The translations under genes and the position numbers were made by a program. From positions 1 through 13,349 of the forward strand of contig JAHIUP010000065.1 in the NCBI GenBank assembly GCA_018816925.1: a stretch of 13,349 bases of DNA, in the 5' to 3' direction. Below, piece after piece: positions 1 through 7,265 of this stretch. A model generated the notes under the pieces. That model was not told the DNA's origin. It saw only the letters and a program-made list of their open reading frames with translations, and ran no database searches. This DNA comes from Patescibacteria group bacterium. Its GTDB lineage: Bacteria; Patescibacteriota; Minisyncoccia; Minisyncoccales; UBA10102. The stretch's first letter is position 1; each line of letters begins with the position of its first letter.

Positions 1-866
1 AAAGCCAGGGGTTTAGCGGCGGAACGCTCTCTTGCGATGCGGCTTGCGAATACGTCACTTCCCAGTGCACGGCAGCGGTAACTGGAGGTCCTGGGAGCAG
101 GGGAGGGTCCAGTTCCGGAGTTGCGGTCATCTCCACGCAGGTGAAATTTGTGGGAAAGGCATACCCGAACAGCATTGTTACACTTTTGAAGGACGGCCAG
201 GTTGTGGAAACTGCGGTTGCGGATGCGGAGGGCTCCTTTACTGTAGTTGCCAATGTTTCTTCTTCGGGGACCTATCTTTTCTCCCAGTATGCGCAAGACA
301 CGGATGGTAGACAGTCGGTCATGAGAACTTTTCATCTTGAGATTACTCCCGGAGTCATTACCACGGTAAGCGGATTTCTCCTCCCGCCCACGATTAGCAC
401 AGATAAGGTTCAGATAAAGAAAGGGGAGAAGGTACGCATCTTTGGCCAGGCAACGCCCCAAAGCGAGGTAACTCTTACCCTTACTTCGGAGAAAGAAGGG
501 TTTACCTTTCAGGTACAAGCGGATATAGACGGAAGGTATCTGTATGCCCTGGATACAAGCGAACTTGTATTTGAGGAGTATGACGTAAGGGCAACAGCTA
601 GCATTGAAGGGGAGAGTAGCACTCCTAGCAGCCGCGTGAGGATTATCGTGGGAGAACGAACCGTGCCTCGAGAGCAAGAAATTCTCAAGGGAGACCTGAA
701 CGGAGATTGGTTAGTGAACCTGGTGGACTTTTCCATTGCGGTGTATTGGTACCAAAAGCCCGTCTTGAGCGAGGAGTTTGCGCAAAAAGAGAGGGAGCGT
801 TTGAACGGAGACGGGAACGTGGACCTTGCGGATATCAGCGTAATCTCATATTTCTGGACAGGGTAA
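1..866 (+). CDS. Secreted Ig-like protein with C-terminal dockerin (5' partial)
   Basis: The reading frame is open from base 3 to the stop at 864-866 with no in-frame stop, so the gene starts before the window. The GTG at 141 is only an internal valine. The first ~45 codons encode a Cys-containing stretch (GGTLSCDAAC, then SQC) like the cysteine-rich repeats of CPR surface proteins. Two beta-rich Ig-like modules follow, roughly 138-350 and 380-645. The C-terminus (about 690-863) is a type I dockerin with two calcium-loop repeats. The first, DLNGDWLVNLVDF, is canonical. The second, RLNGDGNVDLADI, has Arg where the first calcium-binding Asp is expected. The downstream cohesin gene begins 1 base after this stop, so co-transcription and a dockerin-cohesin partnership are inferred. 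Export is inferred from domain type because the signal peptide is outside the window. Dockerin assignment is confident; overall function is unknown. Confidence 0.85.
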   Translation, partial: SQGFSGGTLSCDAACEYVTSQCTAAVTGGPGSRGGSSSGVAVISTQVKFVGKAYPNSIVTLLKDGQVVETAVADAEGSFTVVANVSSSGTYLFSQYAQDTDGRQSVMRTFHLEITPGVITTVSGFLLPPTISTDKVQIKKGEKVRIFGQATPQSEVTLTLTSEKEGFTFQVQADIDGRYLYALDTSELVFEEYDVRATASIEGESSTPSSRVRIIVGERTVPREQEILKGDLNGDWLVNLVDFSIAVYWYQKPVLSEEFAQKERERLNGDGNVDLADISVISYFWTG

Positions 867-867
867 T

Positions 868-1794
868 ATGAAGATTCTCCTTGTATTCTTTGTTGCGCTC
901 GTTCCCGGGAACGCCATTGCCGTCTCCTTTATTTTGGCTTCGGACTCTCTAGAGATTTCCGTAGGTCAGGAGATTGAGATACGATTCTTGCTCGATACGG
1001 CAGGGGAGAGCGTAAATGCGGTGGAAGGGGAGATTAACTACCCCACAGAGATTCTCCGCTTGAACGAAGTAAGATACGGAGGTTCTCCAGTGACTCTTTG
1101 GGTGGAACGGCCCCGCAAGGGACAGGAAGGAAGGGTGCCGTTTTCAGGAGCCATACCAGGAGGATTTGAAGGGGTCTTGAGTCCTTATTGGGAGGGAGCG
1201 AGGCCAGGCACGCTTTTTACTATGGTGTTTACAGCTGTCCGGGAGGGGGAGGGAATTCTTCAGGTTATGGGAGCGAAGGCCCTGCTTCATGACGGGAAGG
1301 GGACGCAAGCTGCCGTGTCGGCTCCCCAGCTTTCCCTTCGGGTGTTGGGAGAGGGAAAACCACAAGTGCTTCCTCCTTTGAATGATGTTTTTCCTCCCGA
1401 GGCCTTTTCTCTGCAGGTTGCGAGAGACCCAACAGTGTTTGAGGGGAAATACTTCCTCGTTTTTGCTGCTCAAGATAAGGAAACGGGAATTGCGCGCTTT
1501 GAGATACGAGAAGAACTTCCGCGGTGGTCCTTCCGCCGTCTGTTTGGAGAAACTATATTGCAGGAAGGAGAAAGTCCCTATCTTCTTTCGGACCAACGCC
1601 TCCAGAGTATCATTTCCGTGAAAGCGGTGGATCTTGCGGGGAACGAGCGGTTGGCAGAGCTTGCCCCGCGCCATGAGCCCCCCTGGTGGGAAAATGTACT
1701 CTGGTGGGGTATACTGGGAGTAATCCTTTTTGGGGGTATATTGCTATGGAAAGTATGGGGCAAGCATGGAGCAGGGCATCTCGACGAAATATAA
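868..1794 (+). CDS. Membrane-anchored cohesin-domain protein
   Basis: This 308-residue protein has an N-terminal signal sequence (about 1-18, ending near GNAIA) and a cohesin-like beta-sandwich at about 20-165. A fibronectin/Ig-like segment follows to about 265, with a DLAGNE turn. One C-terminal membrane helix lies at about 277-297, flanked by Trp residues, with a short Lys/His tail inside. Cohesins bind dockerins in a calcium-dependent way, and the gene directly upstream ends in a dockerin. The layout suits a surface anchor that holds a dockerin-bearing partner outside the membrane. The start ATG lies 1 base after the upstream stop, with GGACAGGG ahead of it. Shared motifs (LLHDGKGT, a xxVxLWV block, an IPGG turn) show it is a paralogue of the next gene. 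The cohesin call rests on fold-like motifs and context, not on a database search. Confidence 0.75.
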   Translation: MKILLVFFVALVPGNAIAVSFILASDSLEISVGQEIEIRFLLDTAGESVNAVEGEINYPTEILRLNEVRYGGSPVTLWVERPRKGQEGRVPFSGAIPGGFEGVLSPYWEGARPGTLFTMVFTAVREGEGILQVMGAKALLHDGKGTQAAVSAPQLSLRVLGEGKPQVLPPLNDVFPPEAFSLQVARDPTVFEGKYFLVFAAQDKETGIARFEIREELPRWSFRRLFGETILQEGESPYLLSDQRLQSIISVKAVDLAGNERLAELAPRHEPPWWENVLWWGILGVILFGGILLWKVWGKHGAGHLDEI

Positions 1795-3794
1795 TTCTCT
1801 CTTGGGCATTCGGTCTCTGTCTCGTATTTGTCTTTGTCCCCGCAGTAGCTGATGCCGCGACCCTTTCCCTTAGTCCGGGGAGCGGGGCCTTTGAGGCAGG
1901 GAGCACATTCGAGGTTTCTGTCTTTCTCAATACGGAAGGAAAAACCATTAATGCCTTGCACATTGCCCTTGACTTCCCAGCAGATAAGATTCAGCTAGTT
2001 TCTTCTCCTCCCGGAGAATCCATTGTGGCTCTTTGGGTTACGCCCCCCAAGTTCAACAATACGGCAGGGCGCGTGGAGTTGCAGGGAGGGATACCGGGGG
2101 GTATCAACGTGGAGCGGGGCAGGGTAATTATCCTGACCTTCCGCGTGAAGCAGGTGGGTTTTGGGGTAGTGAGATTCCTGGACGAAACCCAGGTATATCT
2201 CCATGACGGGAAGGGTACGGAAATCCTGCATCAGGCGCAGAACGGGGTCTACCAGTTTGTACTTCCTCCGCCCGCGGGTCCCATTGTTGCATCTACCACT
2301 CAACCTGATCAGACAAAATGGTACCCCGATTCCAATCTCGTTGTGAGTTGGGCTTCCATAGAAGCCGCAGAAGAATACAGTTATGAGCTGAATCGAGAGC
2401 CCATCAGCATTCCCGACAACACGTCGGAGGGCACGAGGAATAGCGTGGCATATACGGGATTGGCCGACGGCAGCCACTATTTCCATATTAAGGGATTTCG
2501 GGATGGAGCGTGGGGAGGTACCACCCATTTTGCTGTGAATGTGGATATGACGCCCCCCGCTGAATTTTCCGTCAATATACGGCCCTCGGCTAAGACCACG
2601 AATCCGCAGCCGGTTATCGAGTTCTTCACCACAGACATTAGCTCGGGTGTCTCTCATTACGAGCTTCGTCTAGTTCCTATGTTTACTCAATGGGAGGTTC
2701 GTGCAGCAGAGGAGATTCTTTTTATTGAGGTTACGAGCCCTTATGTGCCCCCGGAACTCGCCCTAGGGAACTACGACGTACTCATTCGTTCCTATGACAT
2801 TGCGGGAAATTACCGGGAGCTTGTGAAGAAATTAGAAATTGTGAACCCGCTGTTCCGCGTTGAGGACACGGGTATTGTGATAGGGTCTGCCCAGCGGATT
2901 CCGTGGGCGGCTGTCTTTAGTTTAATACTCGTCTTCTCCTTGCTCTTTGGGGGGATTGCCTGGCGTGTTCGGAGGTGGCGGGGACAGGTGGATTCCAGAA
3001 GGAGCAAACGAGAGCTTCCAGATCCCGTGAAAGAAAAGCTTGAAGAATTGAAGCGGTACCGTTCCAAATACGGGAAGCTTGCCGTTTTCGCGCTTGCGTT
3101 CTGCGCAATGCTTTTCTTGGGAGCTTCTTTAGCTTCGGCCCAAGAAACGCTGAACCCTCCCTTTATTTCCACGGTTTCAAGAGACATCTCCAACGAGGAA
3201 ATCTTCTATGTGGGAGGCAAGACAGAGATTCCCCAGACAGAGGTTGTGCTCTATCTTCAGAATTTGCGCACGGGAGAAACCATTACGAGAGTAGCCCCTG
3301 TGGATAAGAAAGGGGATTGGTTCTACCGGCATGATGCCTTTTTGGGTACGGGCACGTATCTCCTATGGGCACAGACAAGGGCGGGCGAGGGAGTGAGCCC
3401 TCCCACTCCCCAGATAGAATTTACCGTAGAGCAGACCGCAATCCAGTTTGGCGCTTCCAGGATGAGCACCGCGGACTTCTATCTTGCCTTGAGTATCATT
3501 TTATTCCTCGGTCTCTTGGGGCTTATCTCCTATATCATTTTCCATGGCGTGCAGGCGCGCAAGAGTTATCTGCAGTTCCGCAAAGAGGTGCAGGAAGCAG
3601 AGGAAGCGGTGCGGAGGGGATTCGCGGTTCTTAGGCGCGATATTGAGGTAGAACTTACCGCTCTCCAGGCGAAAAGCGTCCCTTCCAAGAAGGAGGCGCA
3701 GCGTAAAGAAGAGCTGATAAGCGACTTTTCCGCCATTGAGCGGCGCATTGGAAAAGAAATTCTGGATATTAAACAGCTTGACTTTCCAGGGTAA
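1746..3794 (+). CDS. Multi-domain cohesin protein with three or four membrane segments
   Basis: From ATG 1746 this gives 682 residues. Domains in order: hydrophobic signal segment (14-36, ending VADAA), cohesin-like domain (about 39-174, with YLHDGKGT matching the upstream paralogue), two FN3/Ig-like modules (about 178-365), membrane helix (387-405), and a highly basic linker (406-443). Then comes a second signal-like hydrophobic segment (444-465, ending SLASAQ), another Ig-like domain (466-565), a membrane helix (578-600), and a charged helical, probably coiled-coil tail (604-675). A start at 1686 is possible but overlaps the upstream gene by 109 bases. ATG 1746 has GGGGG nine bases ahead and puts the signal sequence near the N-terminus; ATG 1755 is an alternative. 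It overlaps the previous gene by about 49 bases, implying translational coupling. The architecture resembles two membrane proteins fused in frame. Likely a surface scaffold for dockerin proteins; partner unproven. Confidence 0.75.
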   Translation: MESMGQAWSRASRRNIILSWAFGLCLVFVFVPAVADAATLSLSPGSGAFEAGSTFEVSVFLNTEGKTINALHIALDFPADKIQLVSSPPGESIVALWVTPPKFNNTAGRVELQGGIPGGINVERGRVIILTFRVKQVGFGVVRFLDETQVYLHDGKGTEILHQAQNGVYQFVLPPPAGPIVASTTQPDQTKWYPDSNLVVSWASIEAAEEYSYELNREPISIPDNTSEGTRNSVAYTGLADGSHYFHIKGFRDGAWGGTTHFAVNVDMTPPAEFSVNIRPSAKTTNPQPVIEFFTTDISSGVSHYELRLVPMFTQWEVRAAEEILFIEVTSPYVPPELALGNYDVLIRSYDIAGNYRELVKKLEIVNPLFRVEDTGIVIGSAQRIPWAAVFSLILVFSLLFGGIAWRVRRWRGQVDSRRSKRELPDPVKEKLEELKRYRSKYGKLAVFALAFCAMLFLGASLASAQETLNPPFISTVSRDISNEEIFYVGGKTEIPQTEVVLYLQNLRTGETITRVAPVDKKGDWFYRHDAFLGTGTYLLWAQTRAGEGVSPPTPQIEFTVEQTAIQFGASRMSTADFYLALSIILFLGLLGLISYIIFHGVQARKSYLQFRKEVQEAEEAVRRGFAVLRRDIEVELTALQAKSVPSKKEAQRKEELISDFSAIERRIGKEILDIKQLDFPG

Positions 3795-3810
3795 GTCAGG
3801 CCTTGGAAAG
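3782..3810. terminator. Hairpin shared by two convergent genes
   Basis: A 10-bp stem (CTTTCCAGGG at 3782-3791 pairing with CCTTGGAAAG at 3801-3810, one G-U pair) with a 9-base loop spans both stop codons: TAA of the cohesin gene at 3792-3794 and TGA of the minus-strand MFS gene at 3796-3798. No clear T-run follows on either strand, so it is not a textbook intrinsic terminator. It may still end or stabilise both transcripts. Confidence 0.45.
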
Positions 3811-4977
3811 GAAGGGAGTTTTGGCGAACACAAAGGCAATGATGACAGCTGCCACTGCTCCCGAGAATAGGAAGGGAGATGCGAAGGAGAGGGAGAAGAG
3901 ATAGCCCCCAATGAGCGGGCCCACGAGGCGGCCGAGAGCTTCATAGGAGGTGGCAACCCCCATGGTAATGCCTTGCTGTTCCTGGGTTTCTTTGCTGATG
4001 AGCGCCATTATGGTGGGGCGGGATACGGCGGAGCCGATGCCAGCCATGAGGATGGCGGCGTGCAGGAATAGGAAGTGAGGAGGAAGGAAAGGCATGAGCG
4101 CAAACCCTAGGGCCATGAAAAGGAGCCCCGCCATAATGGTGCGGCGCTCTCCAATTTTGGAAATGAGCGGGGAAAGCAAAAGGAGCTGGGCAGCCGCCCA
4201 TCCTACGCCCATGACAGTGAAGAGGATTCCTATTTCCCTGGTGTTGAGAGCGAACTTTTCAGCTCCCAGAAGAGGAACCACCACATTGTTATTGGAAAGG
4301 GAAAAGGACCAAACGAATGCAAGGAGGAATAGGGGAGCCAAGGCGCTTCCCATTCCGGTCCAGACGCGCTGGAAGGATAGCGTAAGGTTTCGTAGGAGAT
4401 TGATGGGTTCTGCCATCTTTTCTTTGAGGGATTCTGGCAGGAAGATGAGCACGAATAGGAGATTGAGGAGTGCGACGGCTGCCGCGGCAAAGAAGGGCAT
4501 TGCAATCCCGTACTGCGCGAGCAGCCCTCCGATTGCGGGACCGATAATAATACCGAGAGCGAGGGCCGCTCCCAGGTGTCCCATGGCCCGCGTCCTTTCT
4601 TCTTTCGTCGTGATGTCTGCTATGAAGGCGCGGGCAGCGGGCAGGGAGGCGGCGGAGAACACACCTTGGAGTATCCGTCCAAGGAAGAGCAGGGTGAGAT
4701 TCCAGGCAAGTCCGAAGAGCAGGAAGCTTCCCGCGAGCCCAAGGAGACCGATCGCAATAATGGGTTTTCTGCCGAATTTATCTGAAATCCTCCCCCAGAG
4801 GGGGGAGGTGAGAAATTGGGCAAGGGCGAATGAGGAAACAAGAATACCTATAGTAATGTTGCTCGCCTGGAAGTCCTGGGCGTACGCGGGGAGCAAAGGG
4901 AAAATCATCGTGAAGGATACGATGTTCACGAAGGCGGCGAGGTAAATGAGTACCAAGGGAGAGAATGGGGGACGCAT
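3796..4977 (-). CDS. MFS transporter, DHA1/TetA-like efflux family
   Basis: This 393-residue protein has about 12 hydrophobic helices, the usual MFS length. The loop after helix 2 carries the MFS motif A variant GRISDKFGRKP. Helix 4 has GRILQGVFSAA, and helix 5 has the motif-C-like GIIIGPAIGG of drug/proton antiporters. It most likely exports a small hydrophobic compound by proton exchange; the substrate cannot be read from sequence. The frame also allows a TTG start at 4986, but a TATAAT box occupies 4991-4986 on this strand and predicts transcription from about 4979. ATG 4977 is therefore the likely start, giving an almost leaderless mRNA. It is the only minus-strand gene here, convergent with the cohesin gene and divergent from ftsZ. 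Confidence 0.88.
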   Translation of the reverse strand: MRPPFSPLVLIYLAAFVNIVSFTMIFPLLPAYAQDFQASNITIGILVSSFALAQFLTSPLWGRISDKFGRKPIIAIGLLGLAGSFLLFGLAWNLTLLFLGRILQGVFSAASLPAARAFIADITTKEERTRAMGHLGAALALGIIIGPAIGGLLAQYGIAMPFFAAAAVALLNLLFVLIFLPESLKEKMAEPINLLRNLTLSFQRVWTGMGSALAPLFLLAFVWSFSLSNNNVVVPLLGAEKFALNTREIGILFTVMGVGWAAAQLLLLSPLISKIGERRTIMAGLLFMALGFALMPFLPPHFLFLHAAILMAGIGSAVSRPTIMALISKETQEQQGITMGVATSYEALGRLVGPLIGGYLFSLSFASPFLFSGAVAAVIIAFVFAKTPFLSKA

Positions 4978-4985
4978 GAGAATCA

Positions 4986-5014
4986 ATTATAGGGGAAATT
5001 GACAGAGAGGGCAA
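4986..5014 (-). promoter_or_regulatory. Promoter of the MFS gene
   Basis: Reading the minus strand, TTGCCC (5014-5009), a 17-base spacer and a perfect TATAAT (4991-4986) form a sigma70-type promoter. The predicted start, about 4979, is 2 bases before ATG 4977. It overlaps the divergent ftsZ promoter, so the two may compete for polymerase. Confidence 0.65.
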
Positions 5015-5027
5015 ACCTTTCTACACT
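4999..5027 (+). promoter_or_regulatory. Promoter of the ftsZ-like operon
   Basis: TTGACA (4999-5004), exactly 17 bases, then TACACT (5022-5027). The predicted transcription start (5034-5035) coincides with ATG 5035, implying leaderless translation. The TTG that opens the longer reading frame at 4999 is therefore the -35 box and not a start codon. Confidence 0.75.
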
Positions 5028-5034
5028 AGGATTA

Positions 5035-6375
5035 ATGGTAAAGAAGCGAATTCTCAAGAAGGTCGCGAAGAGGCGTACGCACAAAAAGGAACGCATCCCC
5101 GCGAAGAGCAAGGCGGTGAAGAGAAGCAAGGAGGCCCGGCCCTCCAAACCAAAAGAGGAACCGCTTCATCGCTTGAGAGTGAAGGTTATCGGCATAGGGG
5201 GAGGGGGGAGCGCTATTGCGGGGGAGCTTGCCCAGCTTGTTTCGCGCATTGAATTTGTGGCGGCGAATACGGATGCCCAGGCGCTTCGGAAGAATTCCTC
5301 GCGTCTCCGTATGTTCGCCTTCGGCCAGAAGCTCACAGGAGGACTTGGAGCCGGAATGAACCCGGAGATAGGAGAGAAGGCGGCGAAAACGGAAAAGGAG
5401 CGTATTAAGAATCTTATGGTGGGCCAGGACCTCTGTATCCTGCTTGCAACTCTTGGAGGAGGAACGGGTTCGGGGGCCATCCCCGTGTTCTGCCAGGCAG
5501 CCCAGGAAGCGGGGTGTCTTGCGCTGGGAGTGTTCACTCTGCCATTTCATTTTGAGGGGGAGAAGCGCCAGCAGATAGCTCTGCGGGCCCTGGAACGCAG
5601 CCGCCCTCTGTTAAATGCCACCCTGCTTATTCCCAACGAGCGCATCTTTACACTCATTGAACGCAATACCTCGCTCCAGGACGCGTTTTCTGCGGTAAAC
5701 AAGCGGCTTGCGGAAGCCCTTGAAGGGCTGGCGGAGATGCTTTATCTTCCAGGGATTATTAATATTGATTTCGCAGACCTCCGTTCGCTCATGGAGGGCA
5801 AGGGCCGGCTTGCCTATCTAAGTTCAGTGAAGGCGGGGGGCCCGGTGAAGACCCAGGAGGCGGTGCGTCTCATATCTCACAATCCGCTTCTTGAGTACGG
5901 ACTCGAAGGAGTAGAACGTATTCTTTTTAGCATAGCTTCCGACCGGAGCATGAAGATGCAAGAGGTGGCAGAGGTGAGCAGCGCAATATCGGCAGCTAAC
6001 CCGAAGGCGAAAATCGTGTTCGGGCTTTCCCATAACCCCGGCCTCAAGGAGCGCCTTCAGGTGACGCTGTTTGCCGTAGGGTGTAAGGAAGGAAAGGTAG
6101 AGAAGAAGCGTTTCCCAAGAAACCCAAGAAAGAGGAAGCCGCAGGCAAAGAAGGAGGCGCCAGAGGAAGTACAGAAGAAAGAGGAGAAGGAACCCGAGGT
6201 AAAGAAGCCCGTAGTAAAGAAGCGAAAACGAAGAACCCCGAGAGCGCCGCGTCCCCGGAGGAACGCCCTTGAGGTTAAGGAGGCGGCGGACCGGGAGATG
6301 CAGGAGTTTGAAGAGCAAGAGAAACAGTGGGATGTCCCCGCGTTCCTCCGTCGCCAGCTCGGTAAGGAGTTCTAG
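5035..6375 (+). CDS. ftsZ: FtsZ-family cell-division GTPase with basic extensions
   Basis: From ATG 5035 the protein has 446 residues. Residues 49-352 are an FtsZ GTPase fold: VKVIGIGGGGSA (nucleotide loop), AANTDAQAL (75-84), LTGGLGAG (100-107), GGGTGSG (141-147, the tubulin-type form of FtsZ's usual GGGTGTG), FHFEGEKR (171-178), and the catalytic T7 loop NIDFAD (243-248). The C-terminal WDVPAFLRR (432-440) matches the conserved FtsZ tail peptide that binds FtsA-type partners. The family polymerises at midcell to form the division ring. Unusual features are a Lys/Arg-rich N-terminal extension of ~45 residues and a long linker (355-415) of alternating Lys/Arg and Glu/Pro. LTGG replaces the usual LTRG. 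GTPase and tail motifs are intact, so it should be active. A second, more standard ftsZ elsewhere cannot be excluded. galU follows 2 bases downstream. Confidence 0.88.
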   Translation: MVKKRILKKVAKRRTHKKERIPAKSKAVKRSKEARPSKPKEEPLHRLRVKVIGIGGGGSAIAGELAQLVSRIEFVAANTDAQALRKNSSRLRMFAFGQKLTGGLGAGMNPEIGEKAAKTEKERIKNLMVGQDLCILLATLGGGTGSGAIPVFCQAAQEAGCLALGVFTLPFHFEGEKRQQIALRALERSRPLLNATLLIPNERIFTLIERNTSLQDAFSAVNKRLAEALEGLAEMLYLPGIINIDFADLRSLMEGKGRLAYLSSVKAGGPVKTQEAVRLISHNPLLEYGLEGVERILFSIASDRSMKMQEVAEVSSAISAANPKAKIVFGLSHNPGLKERLQVTLFAVGCKEGKVEKKRFPRNPRKRKPQAKKEAPEEVQKKEEKEPEVKKPVVKKRKRRTPRAPRPRRNALEVKEAADREMQEFEEQEKQWDVPAFLRRQLGKEF

Positions 6376-6377
6376 GT

Positions 6378-7265
6378 ATGGGAGACATCACGAAGGCGGT
6401 TATTCCGATAGCGGGCAGGGGTACAAGGTTCCTGCCTTTGAGTAAGGTGGTCCCAAAGGAGCTCTTTCCTTTGGGTCTGGTACCTCTCATACACCACGCC
6501 GTGGAAGAGGCAAAGGCCTCAGGCGTCAAGGAGATTATATTTATTACGAATTCCTCCAAGCGCGGCGTCCAGGATTACTTCAAGCGTTCTCCCTCTTTGG
6601 AGCAACAGCTTAGAGAACGGGGCGAGGAGGAAACGCTCGCAGTCCTTGAGGAGATGGAGAAGCTTACGGCAGGCCTTACCATTTCTGCTATTTCCGACCC
6701 CCAGCCCCTTGGGGACGGCCACGCCATCTTGCAGGCGGCAAAGAAGGTGGGCTCCGAGCCCTGTTTTGTGTTCTATCCCGATGACGTGCTTTTAGGAGAG
6801 AAGGAGCCAGTTGCCCTCCAGCTCCAGAAGGTGTTTGCCACTTCCCAGCGGCCCGTGTTCGCGCTTTCGAGGGTGGCGCAAGAGCGTGTGTCTTCTTATG
6901 GCATTGTGGAAGGGAGCCAGGTGACGAACCGGGTGCTCAAGCTCCACACGATAGTGGAAAAACCCTCTCCTGAACATGCCCCTTCCAATTTTGCGGTGGT
7001 TGGCAGAAGTATTATTACGCCCGAGGTGTTCGCGGCCCTCAAGAAGCGTCAGCAGGGGATAGGCAAGAAGGAATTGCGCCTTACGGAGGCGGCCAGCGAC
7101 ATGGTGAAGGACGGCAAGGTGATATACGGCTACGAATTCAGGGGGAGGTGGCTTGAATGCGGAGACCGCGCCAGTTGGCTGCGCTCGTTTCTCCTCTACG
7201 TTCTCTTGCATCCCGAATGGGGCGGGGACATGCGCGCCTTCCTAAAGGAGAATCGGCTTTTATGA
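6378..7265 (+). CDS. galU: UTP-glucose-1-phosphate uridylyltransferase
   Basis: This 295-residue protein has the usual GalU length. It joins UTP and glucose-1-phosphate to give UDP-glucose for cell-surface glycans, in the cytoplasm. The nucleotide-binding loop AGRGTRFLP (12-20) is followed by VVPKEL with the conserved Lys27. PLGDGHAIL (110-118) is the uridine-binding segment, YPDDVLL (133-139) carries the metal-binding Asp pair, and VEKP (193-196) and FRGRWLECGD near the C-terminus complete the family signature. A strong Shine-Dalgarno AAGGAG (6364-6369) sits 8 bases before the ATG, inside the end of ftsZ, and the genes are 2 bases apart. Unlike the operon's first gene, it uses a leader-type ribosome site. 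A related glucose-1-phosphate nucleotidyltransferase such as RfbA is less likely, given the DPQPLGDGHA and ECGD motifs. Confidence 0.92.
   Translation: MGDITKAVIPIAGRGTRFLPLSKVVPKELFPLGLVPLIHHAVEEAKASGVKEIIFITNSSKRGVQDYFKRSPSLEQQLRERGEEETLAVLEEMEKLTAGLTISAISDPQPLGDGHAILQAAKKVGSEPCFVFYPDDVLLGEKEPVALQLQKVFATSQRPVFALSRVAQERVSSYGIVEGSQVTNRVLKLHTIVEKPSPEHAPSNFAVVGRSIITPEVFAALKKRQQGIGKKELRLTEAASDMVKDGKVIYGYEFRGRWLECGDRASWLRSFLLYVLLHPEWGGDMRAFLKENRLL

Noticed and set aside
141..866. GTG 141 as the start of the dockerin gene
   Set aside because: The frame is open to the window edge and the upstream residues form a plausible Cys-rich domain, so the gene is 5' partial.
4094..4945. 283-codon plus-strand open frame
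   Set aside because: It is the antisense of the MFS gene; the protein is rich in Arg/Pro/Ser with no domain, typical of a shadow frame.
4999..5034. TTG start adding 12 residues to FtsZ
   Set aside because: That TTG belongs to TTGACA of a strong promoter whose start site lies at ATG 5035.
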